Notes: generated by a model not told the origin, from the sequence alone. Shown: positions 16,219 to 25,195, numbered from the stretch's first letter. The stretch is 35,554 nt of DNA from Pedobacter fastidiosus (GCF_014306625.1 NZ_JACRYL010000017.1:55196-90749), one strand, 5' to 3'. Made by a program: numbers and translations.

Positions 16219-17574
16219 ATGGAATTAAGCAAAATTAACAGAGTGTTTTTCGTGGGTATCGGTGGTATCGGTATGAGTGCGCTTGCTCGTTATTTTGCTA
16301 AACGTGGTTGCGCAGTATGCGGTTATGATAAAACTAGAACCAAACTAACCGAAACACTAGAGCAAGAAGGAATTCTGATTACTTATTTTGATGAATCATC
16401 GGCTTTGCCTTGTGCTTTTTTAGATAATCATGATGATACTCTAATTGTTTACACGCCTGCAATTCCAAAGGATTCGAAAATATTAAACCATTTTAAAAAC
16501 AAGGGTTTCAGCTTTAAAAAACGTTCGGAGGTTTTGGGCATTATTAGCAAAGGTATGTTCTGCATCGCTGTTGCGGGTACACATGGTAAAACCACAACTT
16601 CATCAATAGTTGCTCATCTTTTAAAAGATACAGGTTACGATTGTACAGCTTTTCTAGGTGGAATAACAACCAATTATAATAGCAATGTTCTTTTCGGTAA
16701 AAACAATGTAGTCGTTGTTGAAGCTGATGAATACGATCGCTCATTTTTGACATTACATCCCGATATTTCTGTGGTTACTTCTATGGATGCAGATCACTTG
16801 GATATTTATGGAGATAAAAGTCAACTGGAAGAATCTTTTAAGCTTTTTGCCGGACAGTTAAAAGATGGCGGAAAACTTTATGTGCACGAAGGTTTGCCTT
16901 TAGCAAATAGCACCAGTTATGCCGCTAGTAACACTGCGACAGCAAAAGCTGAAAATTTACGTGTAGAAGGATCGAAATTTGTTTTCGATTATGCAGATGC
17001 CAATCAAACTATTAAAGACATCAGTTTGATGTTGCCTGGAAAACACAATGTAGAAAATGCAACTGCTGCCATTGTCATTGCCCTGCAATTAGGAATAGAT
17101 GCTGAAAAAGTTAAAGATGCGGTTGGGAATTTTAAAGGTGTAAAACGTCGCTTTGAATATATTGTTAACAACGAGAAGCAAATTTATATCGATGATTATG
17201 CACATCATCCTGAGGAATTAAGAGCTTGTTTTGATGCAGTTAGGCAGTTATATCCAAACAAAAAATTGACGGTAATTTTTCAGCCACACTTGTTTACACG
17301 CACTAGAGATTTTGCAGATGAATTCGCGAAAGTTTTAAGCACCGCTGATGAATTGATGCTATTAGATATTTATCCAGCCAGAGAATTGCCGATTGAAGGT
17401 ATAAATTCTCAGTTTTTGTTAGATAAAATCACTTTGGAGGATAAGAAAATATGTGGAAAAGAATTTGTGATTCAACACGTTAAGAATACAAAACCTGAGT
17501 TACTTTTAACAGTTGGCGCTGGTGATATTGATACATTAATTGAACCTTTAAAAAACACTTTGAACAATGCTTAA
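16219..17574 (+). CDS. murC: UDP-MurNAc:L-alanine ligase
   Basis: First Mur ligase, adding L-Ala to UDP-MurNAc. 451 residues. The N-terminal VFFVGIGGIGMSALARYF (9-26) is the UDP-MurNAc domain signature of MurC, and the ATP loop is AGTHGKTTTSS (119-129). VVVVEADEYDRSFL and YIDDYAHHPEELRA are typical MurC/Mpl motifs. The position between murG and ftsQ and the short length favour MurC over the recycling ligase Mpl. It overlaps ftsQ by 8 bp. Confidence 0.95.
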   Translation: MELSKINRVFFVGIGGIGMSALARYFAKRGCAVCGYDKTRTKLTETLEQEGILITYFDESSALPCAFLDNHDDTLIVYTPAIPKDSKILNHFKNKGFSFKKRSEVLGIISKGMFCIAVAGTHGKTTTSSIVAHLLKDTGYDCTAFLGGITTNYNSNVLFGKNNVVVVEADEYDRSFLTLHPDISVVTSMDADHLDIYGDKSQLEESFKLFAGQLKDGGKLYVHEGLPLANSTSYAASNTATAKAENLRVEGSKFVFDYADANQTIKDISLMLPGKHNVENATAAIVIALQLGIDAEKVKDAVGNFKGVKRRFEYIVNNEKQIYIDDYAHHPEELRACFDAVRQLYPNKKLTVIFQPHLFTRTRDFADEFAKVLSTADELMLLDIYPARELPIEGINSQFLLDKITLEDKKICGKEFVIQHVKNTKPELLLTVGAGDIDTLIEPLKNTLNNA

Positions 17575-18751
17575 ACGTATAAACTGGAACGCCATTTTTA
17601 CAGGCTTTGCTTGGCTAATTAGTCTTGCAGGCGTGGTGGTGCTTTTAAGTTTCATCAATGTTAAAAAGCAGACCGTTAAATGTACCGATGTAAAGATTTT
17701 AATTCCTGGAGCTGATAATTTTATCGAAAGAGAAGAGATAGATGCTATTTTAAAACAGGATCAAGGTGTATTGTTGGGAAGAAACATCGAGAAGATCAAC
17801 ATCCATCAGATAGAGAAAAAACTTAGATCCAATCCTTACATTGGCTTTGCGAAAGTGTATATAGATATGGATGGTGTGATGCACATCGAAGTTAAGCAAC
17901 GTCAGCCTATTCTTAGAATTATGAATGCAAACGGGCAGGATTTTTATATCGATAATGATGGTTTAAAGATGCCAATTTCATCAAACTTTACAGCCAATGT
18001 TTTAGTAGCAACAGGAAACATTACCGAGGTTTTTGGAAGTAGGGTAGATACATTGCATACACAACTGGCTAGAGATTTATATAAAACGGCTTTGTACATT
18101 AAAAGGGATACGCTTTGGGATAATCAGATTGAACAAATTGATGTAAATACCAAAAATGATATGGTACTGATTCCAAGGGTTGGAGACGAAACCATCATTT
18201 TAGGAAATGCAGATTCTCTCGATGTAAAAATGAGAAATCTAAAGGTTTTTTATCACAGAGCATTACCTCAAGTAATTGCAAGGCGCTATAAAACCATTAA
18301 TATTAAATACAGTAATCAAGTGGTTTGCGAGCGAAGAGATTCCCTTGAATTGGCTCGAAAAGCTAAAACAATTTCAGCTGCTGATAGTGTAAGGTTACAT
18401 CAAAAAGTATCTGATTCATTAATAAATAATGTAATTGGAGATTTTGTAGAAGCTAAAGCACTTGCAGATGGACCACCAAAACCAGAACCTAAAAAGGTGG
18501 AGGTGAAAAAGCCAGAGCCTAAAAAGGTCGAGGCTAAGAAACCAGAGGTCAAAAAACCAACAGCTCCAAAACCTGAGGTAAAAAAGGAAAAAGTAGCATT
18601 AGTTGCTAAACCCAAGGTTACAAAACCAGAAGATAAAAAAACAAAAACAACAATAGTTTCGAAGCCAAAAAAAACTGAAGCAGAGCTAAAGTCGAGCCGA
18701 GAAAAAGAAATCAGATCCCTAGAAAAACAATATAAAACTCAACAAAATTAA
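17567..18751 (+). CDS. ftsQ: FtsQ-like division protein with long Lys/Pro-rich tail
   Basis: Bitopic divisome protein: short cytoplasmic N-terminus, one membrane span near 10-30 (AIFTGFAWLISLAGVVVLLSF), then a POTRA-like region (about 35-110; DNFIEREEIDAILKQDQGVLLGRNIEKINIHQIEKKLRSNPYIG) and a beta domain to about 250. The final 95 residues (about 300-394) are repeats of PEPKKVE/VKKPE type ending in a charged helix. That makes it 394 residues against 250-290 for typical FtsQ. The tail should be periplasmic and strongly basic, so a role in binding glycan or another divisome protein is possible but unproven. Sequence similarity to FtsQ is modest; location strongly supports it. Confidence 0.88.
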   Translation: MLKRINWNAIFTGFAWLISLAGVVVLLSFINVKKQTVKCTDVKILIPGADNFIEREEIDAILKQDQGVLLGRNIEKINIHQIEKKLRSNPYIGFAKVYIDMDGVMHIEVKQRQPILRIMNANGQDFYIDNDGLKMPISSNFTANVLVATGNITEVFGSRVDTLHTQLARDLYKTALYIKRDTLWDNQIEQIDVNTKNDMVLIPRVGDETIILGNADSLDVKMRNLKVFYHRALPQVIARRYKTINIKYSNQVVCERRDSLELARKAKTISAADSVRLHQKVSDSLINNVIGDFVEAKALADGPPKPEPKKVEVKKPEPKKVEAKKPEVKKPTAPKPEVKKEKVALVAKPKVTKPEDKKTKTTIVSKPKKTEAELKSSREKEIRSLEKQYKTQQN

Positions 18752-18756
18752 CGAAT

Positions 18757-20115
18757 ATGGACAAGGCAAAATTTACCAGTCAGTCGCCAATTGTAGTAGG
18801 ATTAGATATCGGTACTACAAAAATTTGTGTCATCGTTGGTCGTAGAACACAACACGGCAAAATAGAAATCTTAGGAATAGGGAAGGCAGAATCAGCAGGG
18901 GTAACACGTGGGGTGGTTTCTAACATTCAAAAAACCGTGCAAGGCATTGCTCAAGCAGTAGAAGTAGCAAGCGGACAATCCAATGTAGAAATACAGGTGG
19001 TAAATGTGGGTATTGCTGGTCAACACATTAAAAGTTTGCAGCACAGAGGGATTTTAACAAGAAGAGAACTGAACAACGAGATCGGTAAAAAAGACATCGA
19101 TAAGTTGATTGATGATATGTTTAAGTTGGTGATGCCTCCTGGAGAAGAAATTATCCATGTATTGCCTCAAGAATTTACAATTGATAACGAACCGGGTATT
19201 AAGGATCCGATTGGTATGGCTGGGGTGCGCCTTGAAGCCAACTTCCATATCATCTCAGGACAAGTAACTGCGGTTAAAAATATCATTAAATGTGTAAACA
19301 ATGCAGGTTTACAAACTCAAGATTTAATTCTTGAGCCATTAGCATCTTCCGAATCGGTGTTGAGCGATGAAGAAAAAGAAGCTGGTATTGCATTGGTTGA
19401 TATAGGTGGTGGTACAACGGATATCGCAATTTTCCACGAAGGGATTATTCGCCATACGGCTGTAATTCCTTTTGGTGGCAATAGCGTAACGGAAGATATT
19501 AGAGAAGGATGTTCGGTAATGCGTAACCAGGCAGAGCTGTTAAAAACTCGTTTCGGTTCGGCATTGGCAGAAGAAAATAAAGAAAACGAAATTATTTGTG
19601 TTCCGGGATTACGTGGTCGCGAACCAAAAGAAATTTCTGTTAAAAACCTAGCTTATGTAATTCAGGCTCGTATGGAAGAAATCATCGAGCATGTTTATTA
19701 TGAAATTAAATCTTCAGGATACGAGAAAAAATTAATTGGTGGAATCGTAATTACTGGTGGTGGTGCATTGTTGAAACACTTAAGTCAAGCGGTAGAATAT
19801 GTTACCGGTTTAGATTGCCGTATTGGATATCCAAATGAGCATTTATCTAAATATGAAGAAATGCCAAAGGCGATTTATGATGACTTAAAAAGCCCAATGT
19901 ATGCAACAAGTGTGGGTTTATTAATAAAAGGAATTCAAAAAGCCGAAGAGTTGATTGAAGAAATGAAACAACCAGGTGTGTTTGTTGAAAAGGCAAAAGT
20001 GGCGAAAGAAAAAGAAAAACGCGGACCGGGTTTATTCGATAAGTTACTTGCAAAAACTAGAACTTTCATTCAGGATGATATGAATGTAAGTGATGAAGAT
20101 TACTTGAAAAGTTAA
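18757..20115 (+). CDS. ftsA: FtsA, actin-like division protein
   Basis: ATP-binding actin-fold protein that tethers FtsZ filaments to the membrane. 452 residues. Phosphate 1 motif VGLDIGTTKICVIVG (14-28), phosphate 2 motif VDIGGGTTDIAIF (214-226), and GGIVITGGGALLKHL near the adenosine site. The SHS2/1C domain lies between about 85 and 165. The C-terminal part (420-452; RGPGLFDKLLAKTRTFIQDDM) includes an amphipathic stretch that would serve as the membrane-binding helix. It starts 5 bp after ftsQ. Confidence 0.96.
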   Translation: MDKAKFTSQSPIVVGLDIGTTKICVIVGRRTQHGKIEILGIGKAESAGVTRGVVSNIQKTVQGIAQAVEVASGQSNVEIQVVNVGIAGQHIKSLQHRGILTRRELNNEIGKKDIDKLIDDMFKLVMPPGEEIIHVLPQEFTIDNEPGIKDPIGMAGVRLEANFHIISGQVTAVKNIIKCVNNAGLQTQDLILEPLASSESVLSDEEKEAGIALVDIGGGTTDIAIFHEGIIRHTAVIPFGGNSVTEDIREGCSVMRNQAELLKTRFGSALAEENKENEIICVPGLRGREPKEISVKNLAYVIQARMEEIIEHVYYEIKSSGYEKKLIGGIVITGGGALLKHLSQAVEYVTGLDCRIGYPNEHLSKYEEMPKAIYDDLKSPMYATSVGLLIKGIQKAEELIEEMKQPGVFVEKAKVAKEKEKRGPGLFDKLLAKTRTFIQDDMNVSDEDYLKS

Positions 20116-20118
20116 TTA

Positions 20119-20180
20119 TTTTTCAACAAAACATGAGTTTTCCACATTATGAACACTTGTGGAAAACGTCTGTTGAAAAA
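20119..20180. promoter_or_regulatory. Nested inverted repeats with DnaA-box-like sites upstream of ftsZ
   Basis: Outer arms TTTTTCAACA (20119-20128) and TGTTGAAAAA (20171-20180) pair perfectly, as do inner arms TTTTCCAC (20138-20145) and GTGGAAAA (20159-20166). Each inner arm with its next base reads TTTTCCACA, matching the DnaA box TTWTNCACA, once on each strand. It fills the ftsA-ftsZ gap. It could be a DnaA-bound control site, a hairpin in the transcript, or both. Confidence 0.6.
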
Positions 20181-20245
20181 GTGTTAATATTACGTTGAGT
20201 AATGAACAGAATTTAAAAATTTTTAAACAACTGATTCATAAAGAT

Positions 20246-21880
20246 ATGCAGTTCGAAATGTTAAAAGATAAGTCGTCAATCATCAAGGTAATTGGTGTTG
20301 GGGGCGGTGGCGGCAACGCAGTGAATCATATGTACCTATCGGGTATTAATGGTGTGGATTTTATTATTTGTAATACCGACGCCCAGGCTTTGGAGTTTAG
20401 CCCTATCCCTAACAAGGTGCAATTGGGTGCTAGCTTAACCGAAGGAATGGGTGCTGGTTCTATCCCTGAGGTTGGTAAAAACTCAGCTATAGAAAACATA
20501 GATGATATTAAAGCGATGCTTGGTAGCACAACCAAAATGTTGTTTATAACAGCAGGAATGGGTGGTGGTACAGGTACCGGTGCAAGTCCGATTATTGCTA
20601 AAGCAGCCAAAGAACTTGATATCTTAACCGTTGCAATAATAACAACACCTTTTTCTTTCGAAGGAAAAAGACGTAAGCTCCAAGCCGATGAAGGCATGGA
20701 AGAACTTAAAAAGTATGTAGATTCTTATTTGGTCATTTCCAATGATAGATTACGTGAAATTTTCGGAAACTTAACCTTAGGTTCTGCCTTCGGTCAGGCA
20801 GATGATATTTTAACCACTGCTGCAAAAGGTATCGCAGAAATTATTACAGTACCTGGTTATATAAACGTAGATTTTAAAGATGTACGTACCGTTATGAAAG
20901 ATAGCGGTGTTGCCATTATGGGTAGCTTTGCTGCCGAAGGCGATGACCGTGCTTTACAAGCTGTAGAAGGTGCATTGGCTTCTCCGCTGTTAAAAGATAA
21001 TGAAATTGAAGGTGCTCGTTACATCTTGTTAAACATCAGTTCTGGTGTAAGAGAAGTAACAATGGATGAAGTTTCGATTATTACTGATTTTATTCAGGAA
21101 AAAGCAGGTTTATCAGCAGATTTAATTTGGGGTAATTGTTCTGATGAATCTCTTGGAGATAAACTTTCGGTAACCATTATCGCTACCGGTTTCCAAACTT
21201 CAGAGCAACGCGTAAACGAAGAAAGAAACAAAAAGAAAATATCATTATTAACACCAGAAGAAGCACCATTGGTTCGCCCTGTTGAGCCTGTAAATTCTTT
21301 TATTCAGCCTAAAACCACTCCTTCATACGAGCCGGTTATGAAAGCTAAGGAAGAAATTGCACAAGCTGATCTTTTTGGTGGCATGTTTGGCAACAAACAA
21401 GAAACCCCTAAAATTCAGGAGCCAGAAAATAATGTGGTTCGCCATACTTTAATTGAAGAAGAACCTCAAACCGAGCAATCACAAGAAACAGGTTTCGAGT
21501 TTGAAATTAAATTGGCTGAAACTGAATATGTTTTTGAAACTCCAGTTGCAGAAATTCCTTCAATGTCTATTCCAGAACCTGAGCCAGAAATGCCAGTTGT
21601 GGGTTTAGATGATGATAAGAATGATGAATCGATGGAAGAGCAATTGAAAAAATCTAAAGAGCGTATTTTGCGCTTAAAAGATTTGAGTATGAAATTGCGT
21701 ACCACAAATGGTTTACAGGAATTAGAAAATGAGCCTGCATACAAACGCAAACAAATGCAATTGCAACAAGTTCAGCATTCTTCAGAATCACAAGTTAGTC
21801 GTTTCACTTTAAGTAATGATGAAGAAGGTGGTACTGAGATTAGGCCAAACAATTCTTTTTTACACGATAACGTTGATTAG
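20246..21880 (+). CDS. ftsZ: FtsZ, tubulin-like division GTPase
   Basis: Forms the Z ring. 544 residues from ATG 20246. The frame is open from TTG 20195, but the family normally starts MQFEMLKDKSSIIKVIGVGG, so the inner ATG is chosen. GTP-binding glycine loop IGVGGGGGNAVNHM (16-29) and tubulin signature GGGTGTG (106-112). The core ends near 330. A long linker rich in Pro and Glu (about 335-505) follows, then the C-terminal peptide EIRPNNSFLHDNVD, which should bind FtsA and other partners. Last gene of the dcw cluster. The repeat-filled gap before it allows separate control. Confidence 0.97.
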   Translation: MQFEMLKDKSSIIKVIGVGGGGGNAVNHMYLSGINGVDFIICNTDAQALEFSPIPNKVQLGASLTEGMGAGSIPEVGKNSAIENIDDIKAMLGSTTKMLFITAGMGGGTGTGASPIIAKAAKELDILTVAIITTPFSFEGKRRKLQADEGMEELKKYVDSYLVISNDRLREIFGNLTLGSAFGQADDILTTAAKGIAEIITVPGYINVDFKDVRTVMKDSGVAIMGSFAAEGDDRALQAVEGALASPLLKDNEIEGARYILLNISSGVREVTMDEVSIITDFIQEKAGLSADLIWGNCSDESLGDKLSVTIIATGFQTSEQRVNEERNKKKISLLTPEEAPLVRPVEPVNSFIQPKTTPSYEPVMKAKEEIAQADLFGGMFGNKQETPKIQEPENNVVRHTLIEEEPQTEQSQETGFEFEIKLAETEYVFETPVAEIPSMSIPEPEPEMPVVGLDDDKNDESMEEQLKKSKERILRLKDLSMKLRTTNGLQELENEPAYKRKQMQLQQVQHSSESQVSRFTLSNDEEGGTEIRPNNSFLHDNVD

Positions 21881-21903
21881 AATAAACCAAATATAATTAT
21901 AAG

Positions 21904-21932
21904 GCCCCCGATTTTACATCGGGGGCTTTTTT
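21904..21932 (+). terminator. Rho-independent terminator after ftsZ
   Basis: GCCCCCGAT (21904-21912) pairs with ATCGGGGGC (21918-21926) around TTTTA-type loop bases, then TTTTTT. It closes the dcw cluster. Confidence 0.95.
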
Positions 21933-21987
21933 GGCATAAAATTGGAGTGTTAAATTAAGTTAATTGACAGGCGAGCGATGAAGCTAG

Positions 21988-22018
21988 TTGATTTTAAGCC
22001 GAATAAACCGTAAATTCG
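21988..22018 (+). promoter_or_regulatory. Promoter of the serine palmitoyltransferase gene
   Basis: TTG (21988-21990), a 20-bp spacer, then TAAATTCG (22011-22018), one mismatch from TAnnTTTG. The start site would be near 22023, leaving a leader of about 28 bases. Confidence 0.6.
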
Positions 22019-22050
22019 CAAAATTTTTAGTACAATAAATACATAATACA

Positions 22051-23292
22051 TTGGATATATTTGATAAGATAGCAAAGCACATGGGCCCACTTGGTCAACA
22101 CCAAAAATGGTCTCATGGGTATTTCTCATTTCCAAAATTAGAGGGAGAAATTGCACCACACATGCAGTTTAAAGGAAAAGAGCATTTAGTTTGGAGCTTA
22201 AACAATTATTTGGGCTTAGCCAATCACCCTGAAGTTAGAAAAGCTGATGCAGACGCTGCTGCCGCTTTCGGTATGGCTTACCCAATGGGTGCCAGAATGA
22301 TGAGTGGTAATTCTAAATATCACGAACAGTTGGAGCAGGAATTGGCTGCTTTTGTTGGTAAGCCTGACGCATTTTTATTAAATTATGGTTATCAAGGTAT
22401 GGTTTCTATTATTGATACCTTGGTGGATAGAAATGATGTGATCGTTTACGATGGTGAATCTCACGCCTGTATTATAGATGGTTTGCGCTTGCACATGGGC
22501 AAAAGATTTGTATATCAACACAATGATATCGATAGCGCCAAAAAGCAATTAGAACGTGCTACAAAATTAACCAACGAATCTGGCGGTGGAATTCTTTTAA
22601 TTACCGAAGGTGTATTCGGAATGAGTGGTGCTCAGGGTAAATTGAAAGAAATTGTTGAGCTTAAAAAAGATTTCAACTTCCGTATTTTGGTAGATGATGC
22701 TCACGGTTTTGGTACCATGGGTAAAACTGGTGCAGGAACACACGAAGCTCAAGACTGTATTGATGGAATTGATGTTTACTTTGGAACTTTTGCTAAATCT
22801 ATGGCTGGAATTGGAGCTTTCGTAGCTTCAACTGAAGAGATTACTAACTTCTTAAGATATAATATGCGGTCTCAAACCTTTGCTAAGGCGTTACCAATGC
22901 CAATGGTAATCGGTTTGTTAAAGCGTTTAGAATTACTTAAAAGTAAACCAGAATTAAAAGATAAACTTTGGGAAATCGCAATGACTTTACAAAAAGGATT
23001 GCGTGAGCGAGGTTTTGATTTAGGTGTTACAAACTCTGTAGTTACACCGGTTTTCTTAAAAGGAGAATTATCTGATGCTACTGCAATTACATTTGATTTG
23101 CGTGAGAATTATAGTATTTTCTGCTCTATCGTTGTTTATCCGGTTATTCCAAAAGGAATGATTGAGTTGAGATTGATTCCTACTGCAGTGCATACTTTAG
23201 AGGATGTTCAACGTACACTAGATGCATTTAGCGAAGTAGCGACTAAGCTTGAAAATGGTTATTATAAAGAAAACTTGTTTGCCACTGTTTAA
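22051..23292 (+). CDS. spt: Serine palmitoyltransferase (alpha-oxoamine synthase)
   Basis: PLP-dependent enzyme that condenses L-serine with an acyl-CoA to 3-ketosphinganine, the first step of sphingolipid synthesis. 413 residues. PLP lysine K249 in FGTFAKSMAGIGAF, cofactor residues DDAHGFG (215-221) and the stacking His138 in DGESHAC. The family also contains glycine C-acetyltransferase (Kbl) and BioF. The N-terminus (GPLGQHQKWSHGYFSFPKLEGEI) and the phylum, whose members make sphingolipids, favour Spt. TTG 22051 is taken as start because the residues before Met11 fit the N-terminus I expect. It has its own promoter and terminator. Confidence 0.85.
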   Translation: MDIFDKIAKHMGPLGQHQKWSHGYFSFPKLEGEIAPHMQFKGKEHLVWSLNNYLGLANHPEVRKADADAAAAFGMAYPMGARMMSGNSKYHEQLEQELAAFVGKPDAFLLNYGYQGMVSIIDTLVDRNDVIVYDGESHACIIDGLRLHMGKRFVYQHNDIDSAKKQLERATKLTNESGGGILLITEGVFGMSGAQGKLKEIVELKKDFNFRILVDDAHGFGTMGKTGAGTHEAQDCIDGIDVYFGTFAKSMAGIGAFVASTEEITNFLRYNMRSQTFAKALPMPMVIGLLKRLELLKSKPELKDKLWEIAMTLQKGLRERGFDLGVTNSVVTPVFLKGELSDATAITFDLRENYSIFCSIVVYPVIPKGMIELRLIPTAVHTLEDVQRTLDAFSEVATKLENGYYKENLFATV

Positions 23293-23310
23293 GTAACAAA
23301 TAAATTATAC

Positions 23311-23343
23311 AAAGCCCTTTAAACTTGTTTAAGGGGCTTTTTT
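23311..23343 (+). terminator. Rho-independent terminator after spt
   Basis: AAAGCCCTTTAAAC (23311-23324) pairs with GTTTAAGGGGCTTT (23327-23340) through one G-U pair, followed by more T. Confidence 0.9.
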
Positions 23344-23555
23344 GTTTTCTGTTAAATTTTAAAAAATTGATTATCAAGTGATTAGGCTATTTTTTTATTC
23401 ATATAAATGTTTATAAATAGGCTGATTGTGGAAAAAAACGACTTTTAAGCCTTTTTTTTCTCACGCTAAAAGTTTTTTTATTTCGTTAAACCATTTAAAT
23501 TAGAGTAAGATAATTAAAACTTAAACCTTAAAGAATTATAGGAGTAATTAAAAAA

Positions 23556-23732
23556 ATGAAAAAATTTGAAGAAGTAAAAAGTTTAGTTGCAGCTTTAGAA
23601 GCTGACGCAGACAAGTTTTATAATAAAGGGAACAGCGCCGCTGGAACTCGTATTCGTAAAGGCATGCAAGATTTAAAAAATTTAGCTCAAGCGATTCGTT
23701 TAGAAGTGCAAGACACTAAAAACAAAGCTTAA
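23556..23732 (+). CDS. Histone H1-like (Hc1-type) small basic protein
   Basis: 58 residues, MKKFEEVKSLVAALEADADK at the start and RIRKGMQDLKNLAQAIRLEV towards the end. It resembles the Hc1-like proteins found throughout Bacteroidota, related to the N-terminal part of chlamydial histone Hc1 but without the Lys/Ala/Pro-rich tail. It is expected to be helical and to bind DNA as an abundant nucleoid protein; that role is inferred from the family. GGAG at 23541-23544 is an SD-like site 11 bases before the ATG. The upstream 210 bp is very AT-rich with no clear promoter box. It is monocistronic, with a terminator directly behind it. Confidence 0.88.
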   Translation: MKKFEEVKSLVAALEADADKFYNKGNSAAGTRIRKGMQDLKNLAQAIRLEVQDTKNKA

Positions 23733-23760
23733 GCAAACCAAAATATTTGAACCAAACAAA

Positions 23761-23792
23761 AGGCCTTTGAAATTTTCAAAGGCCTTCTGTTT
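23761..23792. terminator. Bidirectional terminator between the Hc1-like gene and the minus-strand gene
   Basis: AGGCCTTTGAAA (23761-23772) and TTTCAAAGGCCT (23774-23785) form an almost loop-free perfect palindrome, with T-rich tracts on both strands. It can stop both converging genes. Confidence 0.85.
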
Positions 23793-23794
23793 TT

Positions 23795-24073
23795 CTATCT
23801 TACAAATTTGTAATCCTCAGCATCGTCAGATTGCTCATAGCGAACCAACTTTCCTTTGTAAAAATAATAGAAAGAATAAAATGGCGTGCTAATCGAATCA
23901 AAGGTTCGTCTCCCTACTCGATAAATACTTGTTCCATCAGCTACTGCAGAAACTAACTCTGCTGATCGGTTAGATTTTTTGAAGTAGGTTTCTGATGTAC
24001 CAATTGCAAAAATTGCGGGCGTTTTACGGCCAAGCATAACCACTGCTAGGCCTACTAAAAATAATTTTTTCAT
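23795..24073 (-). CDS. Small exported protein of unknown function
   Basis: 92 residues. The N-terminus MKKLFLVGLAVVMLG looks like a signal peptide or short membrane anchor, followed by an aromatic and basic region (RRTFDSISTPFYSFYYFYKGKLVRYEQ). I do not recognise a family. Reality is supported by the signal peptide, a following bidirectional terminator, and an 8-bp palindrome directly upstream of the start. It is flanked by unrelated genes and offers no context for a function. Confidence 0.6.
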   Translation of the reverse strand: MKKLFLVGLAVVMLGRKTPAIFAIGTSETYFKKSNRSAELVSAVADGTSIYRVGRRTFDSISTPFYSFYYFYKGKLVRYEQSDDAEDYKFVR

Positions 24074-24082
24074 TTGTGTTTA

Positions 24083-24100
24083 ATTTGTGTGTACACAAAT
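24083..24100. promoter_or_regulatory. Palindrome upstream of the small exported protein gene
   Basis: ATTTGTGT (24083-24090) and ACACAAAT (24093-24100) are perfect 8-bp arms with a 2-bp centre, 10 bp before the minus-strand start. It looks like a dimeric repressor operator. The rest of 24101-24220 shows nothing recognisable. Confidence 0.4.
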
Positions 24101-24220
24101 GAATTCAATTATTAAGCCCAATATATTCCTAATTGATTTAGATAAGTAGAAGTGTTTAATATAGTTTTTAATGCGCTGTAAATCAGTGATTTTTGTATCG
24201 TAATTTTTCTTTTACACATA

Positions 24221-24270
24221 AAAAAACAGATTTTTCCCTCAGCAGTAAGCGCTTCGGAAATAAATCTGCT
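24221..24270 (-). terminator. Terminator downstream of dapA
   Basis: On the minus strand, CAGATTT and TTCC pair with GGAA and AAATCTG across a loop with GAAGCGCTTACTG, followed by seven T. Confidence 0.75.
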
Positions 24271-24307
24271 CCTTATAATGGAATATTATTGTTTGTTGCT
24301 TAAATAT

Positions 24308-25195
24308 TTAAGCAAATTGGCTCAATTTTTCAACCTCTGCTATAATTAATTGCTCCAATACTGAAGATGCTTTTACCAATGGAAGTCTAACCGTGTCGCT
24401 ACAAATATTTAAGTATTTTAAGGCTGCTTTAACTCCTGCCGGATTACCTTCTGCAAAAGCCAAACGAGTAAACTCAATTAGGCTTAAATGAGCAGGCAAA
24501 GCAGTTTTAAAATCGCCAGCAAGGCAATTCCTTACCATATCAGAAAACTGTTTTGGTAAAGCATTTCCCACAACCGAAATAATGCCCGATGCACCTAATG
24601 CAATCATTGGTAAAGTAATTGGATCATCACCCGAAATCAAAAGAAAATCAGCTGGTTTATCCCTCATAATTTGGTTAAACTGATCAAAATTTCCGCAAGC
24701 ATCTTTAATTCCGATAATGTTTTCAAAATCATTCGCTAATCTGCAAATGGTTTCTGGACTCATATTACTCGCCGTACGGCCAGGAACATTGTACAAAATT
24801 AAATCCAAAGGAGAAATTTCAGCAAGATATTTGTAGTGCTGATAAATTCCCTCTTGGGTAGGTTTGTTGTAATAAGGGCTTACAGATAATATAGCGCTAT
24901 ATCCGGTTGTGTCGAAAGCTTTAATATCCTCAGCAACGGCTAAAGTATTGTTACCACCAATCCCTGCAACCAATGGTAAACGGTTATTATTAATTTCAGC
25001 AGTAAACGCCCACACCTTCTTCTTCTCGTCTTTAGTCATTGTGGCCGTTTCGCCTGTTGTACCTAAAGAAACGAGATAATCTATCCCTCCTTCGATCAAA
25101 TGATTAATCAGGTTTTTTAAACCGTTATAATCAACTGATCCATCTGCGTTGAAAGGTGTAATTAGAGCTACACCTGTACCCTGAAATTTGTTCAT
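24308..25195 (-). CDS. dapA: 4-hydroxy-tetrahydrodipicolinate synthase
   Basis: Condenses pyruvate with aspartate semialdehyde in the diaminopimelate/lysine pathway. 295 residues, a class I aldolase TIM barrel. Schiff-base Lys164 in IIGIKDACGNF, Tyr135 in LILYNVPGRT, and the GTTGET loop (45-50) are present. DAP feeds MurE of the dcw cluster about 13 kb away. No complete promoter box was found in the 94-bp gap to ligA; it may be read through from ligA. The terminator is at 24221-24270. Confidence 0.95.
   Translation of the reverse strand: MNKFQGTGVALITPFNADGSVDYNGLKNLINHLIEGGIDYLVSLGTTGETATMTKDEKKKVWAFTAEINNNRLPLVAGIGGNNTLAVAEDIKAFDTTGYSAILSVSPYYNKPTQEGIYQHYKYLAEISPLDLILYNVPGRTASNMSPETICRLANDFENIIGIKDACGNFDQFNQIMRDKPADFLLISGDDPITLPMIALGASGIISVVGNALPKQFSDMVRNCLAGDFKTALPAHLSLIEFTRLAFAEGNPAGVKAALKYLNICSDTVRLPLVKASSVLEQLIIAEVEKLSQFA

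Noticed and set aside
20195..20245. TTG 20195 as start of ftsZ
   Set aside because: The family N-terminus begins at ATG 20246; the earlier codons are not conserved-looking.
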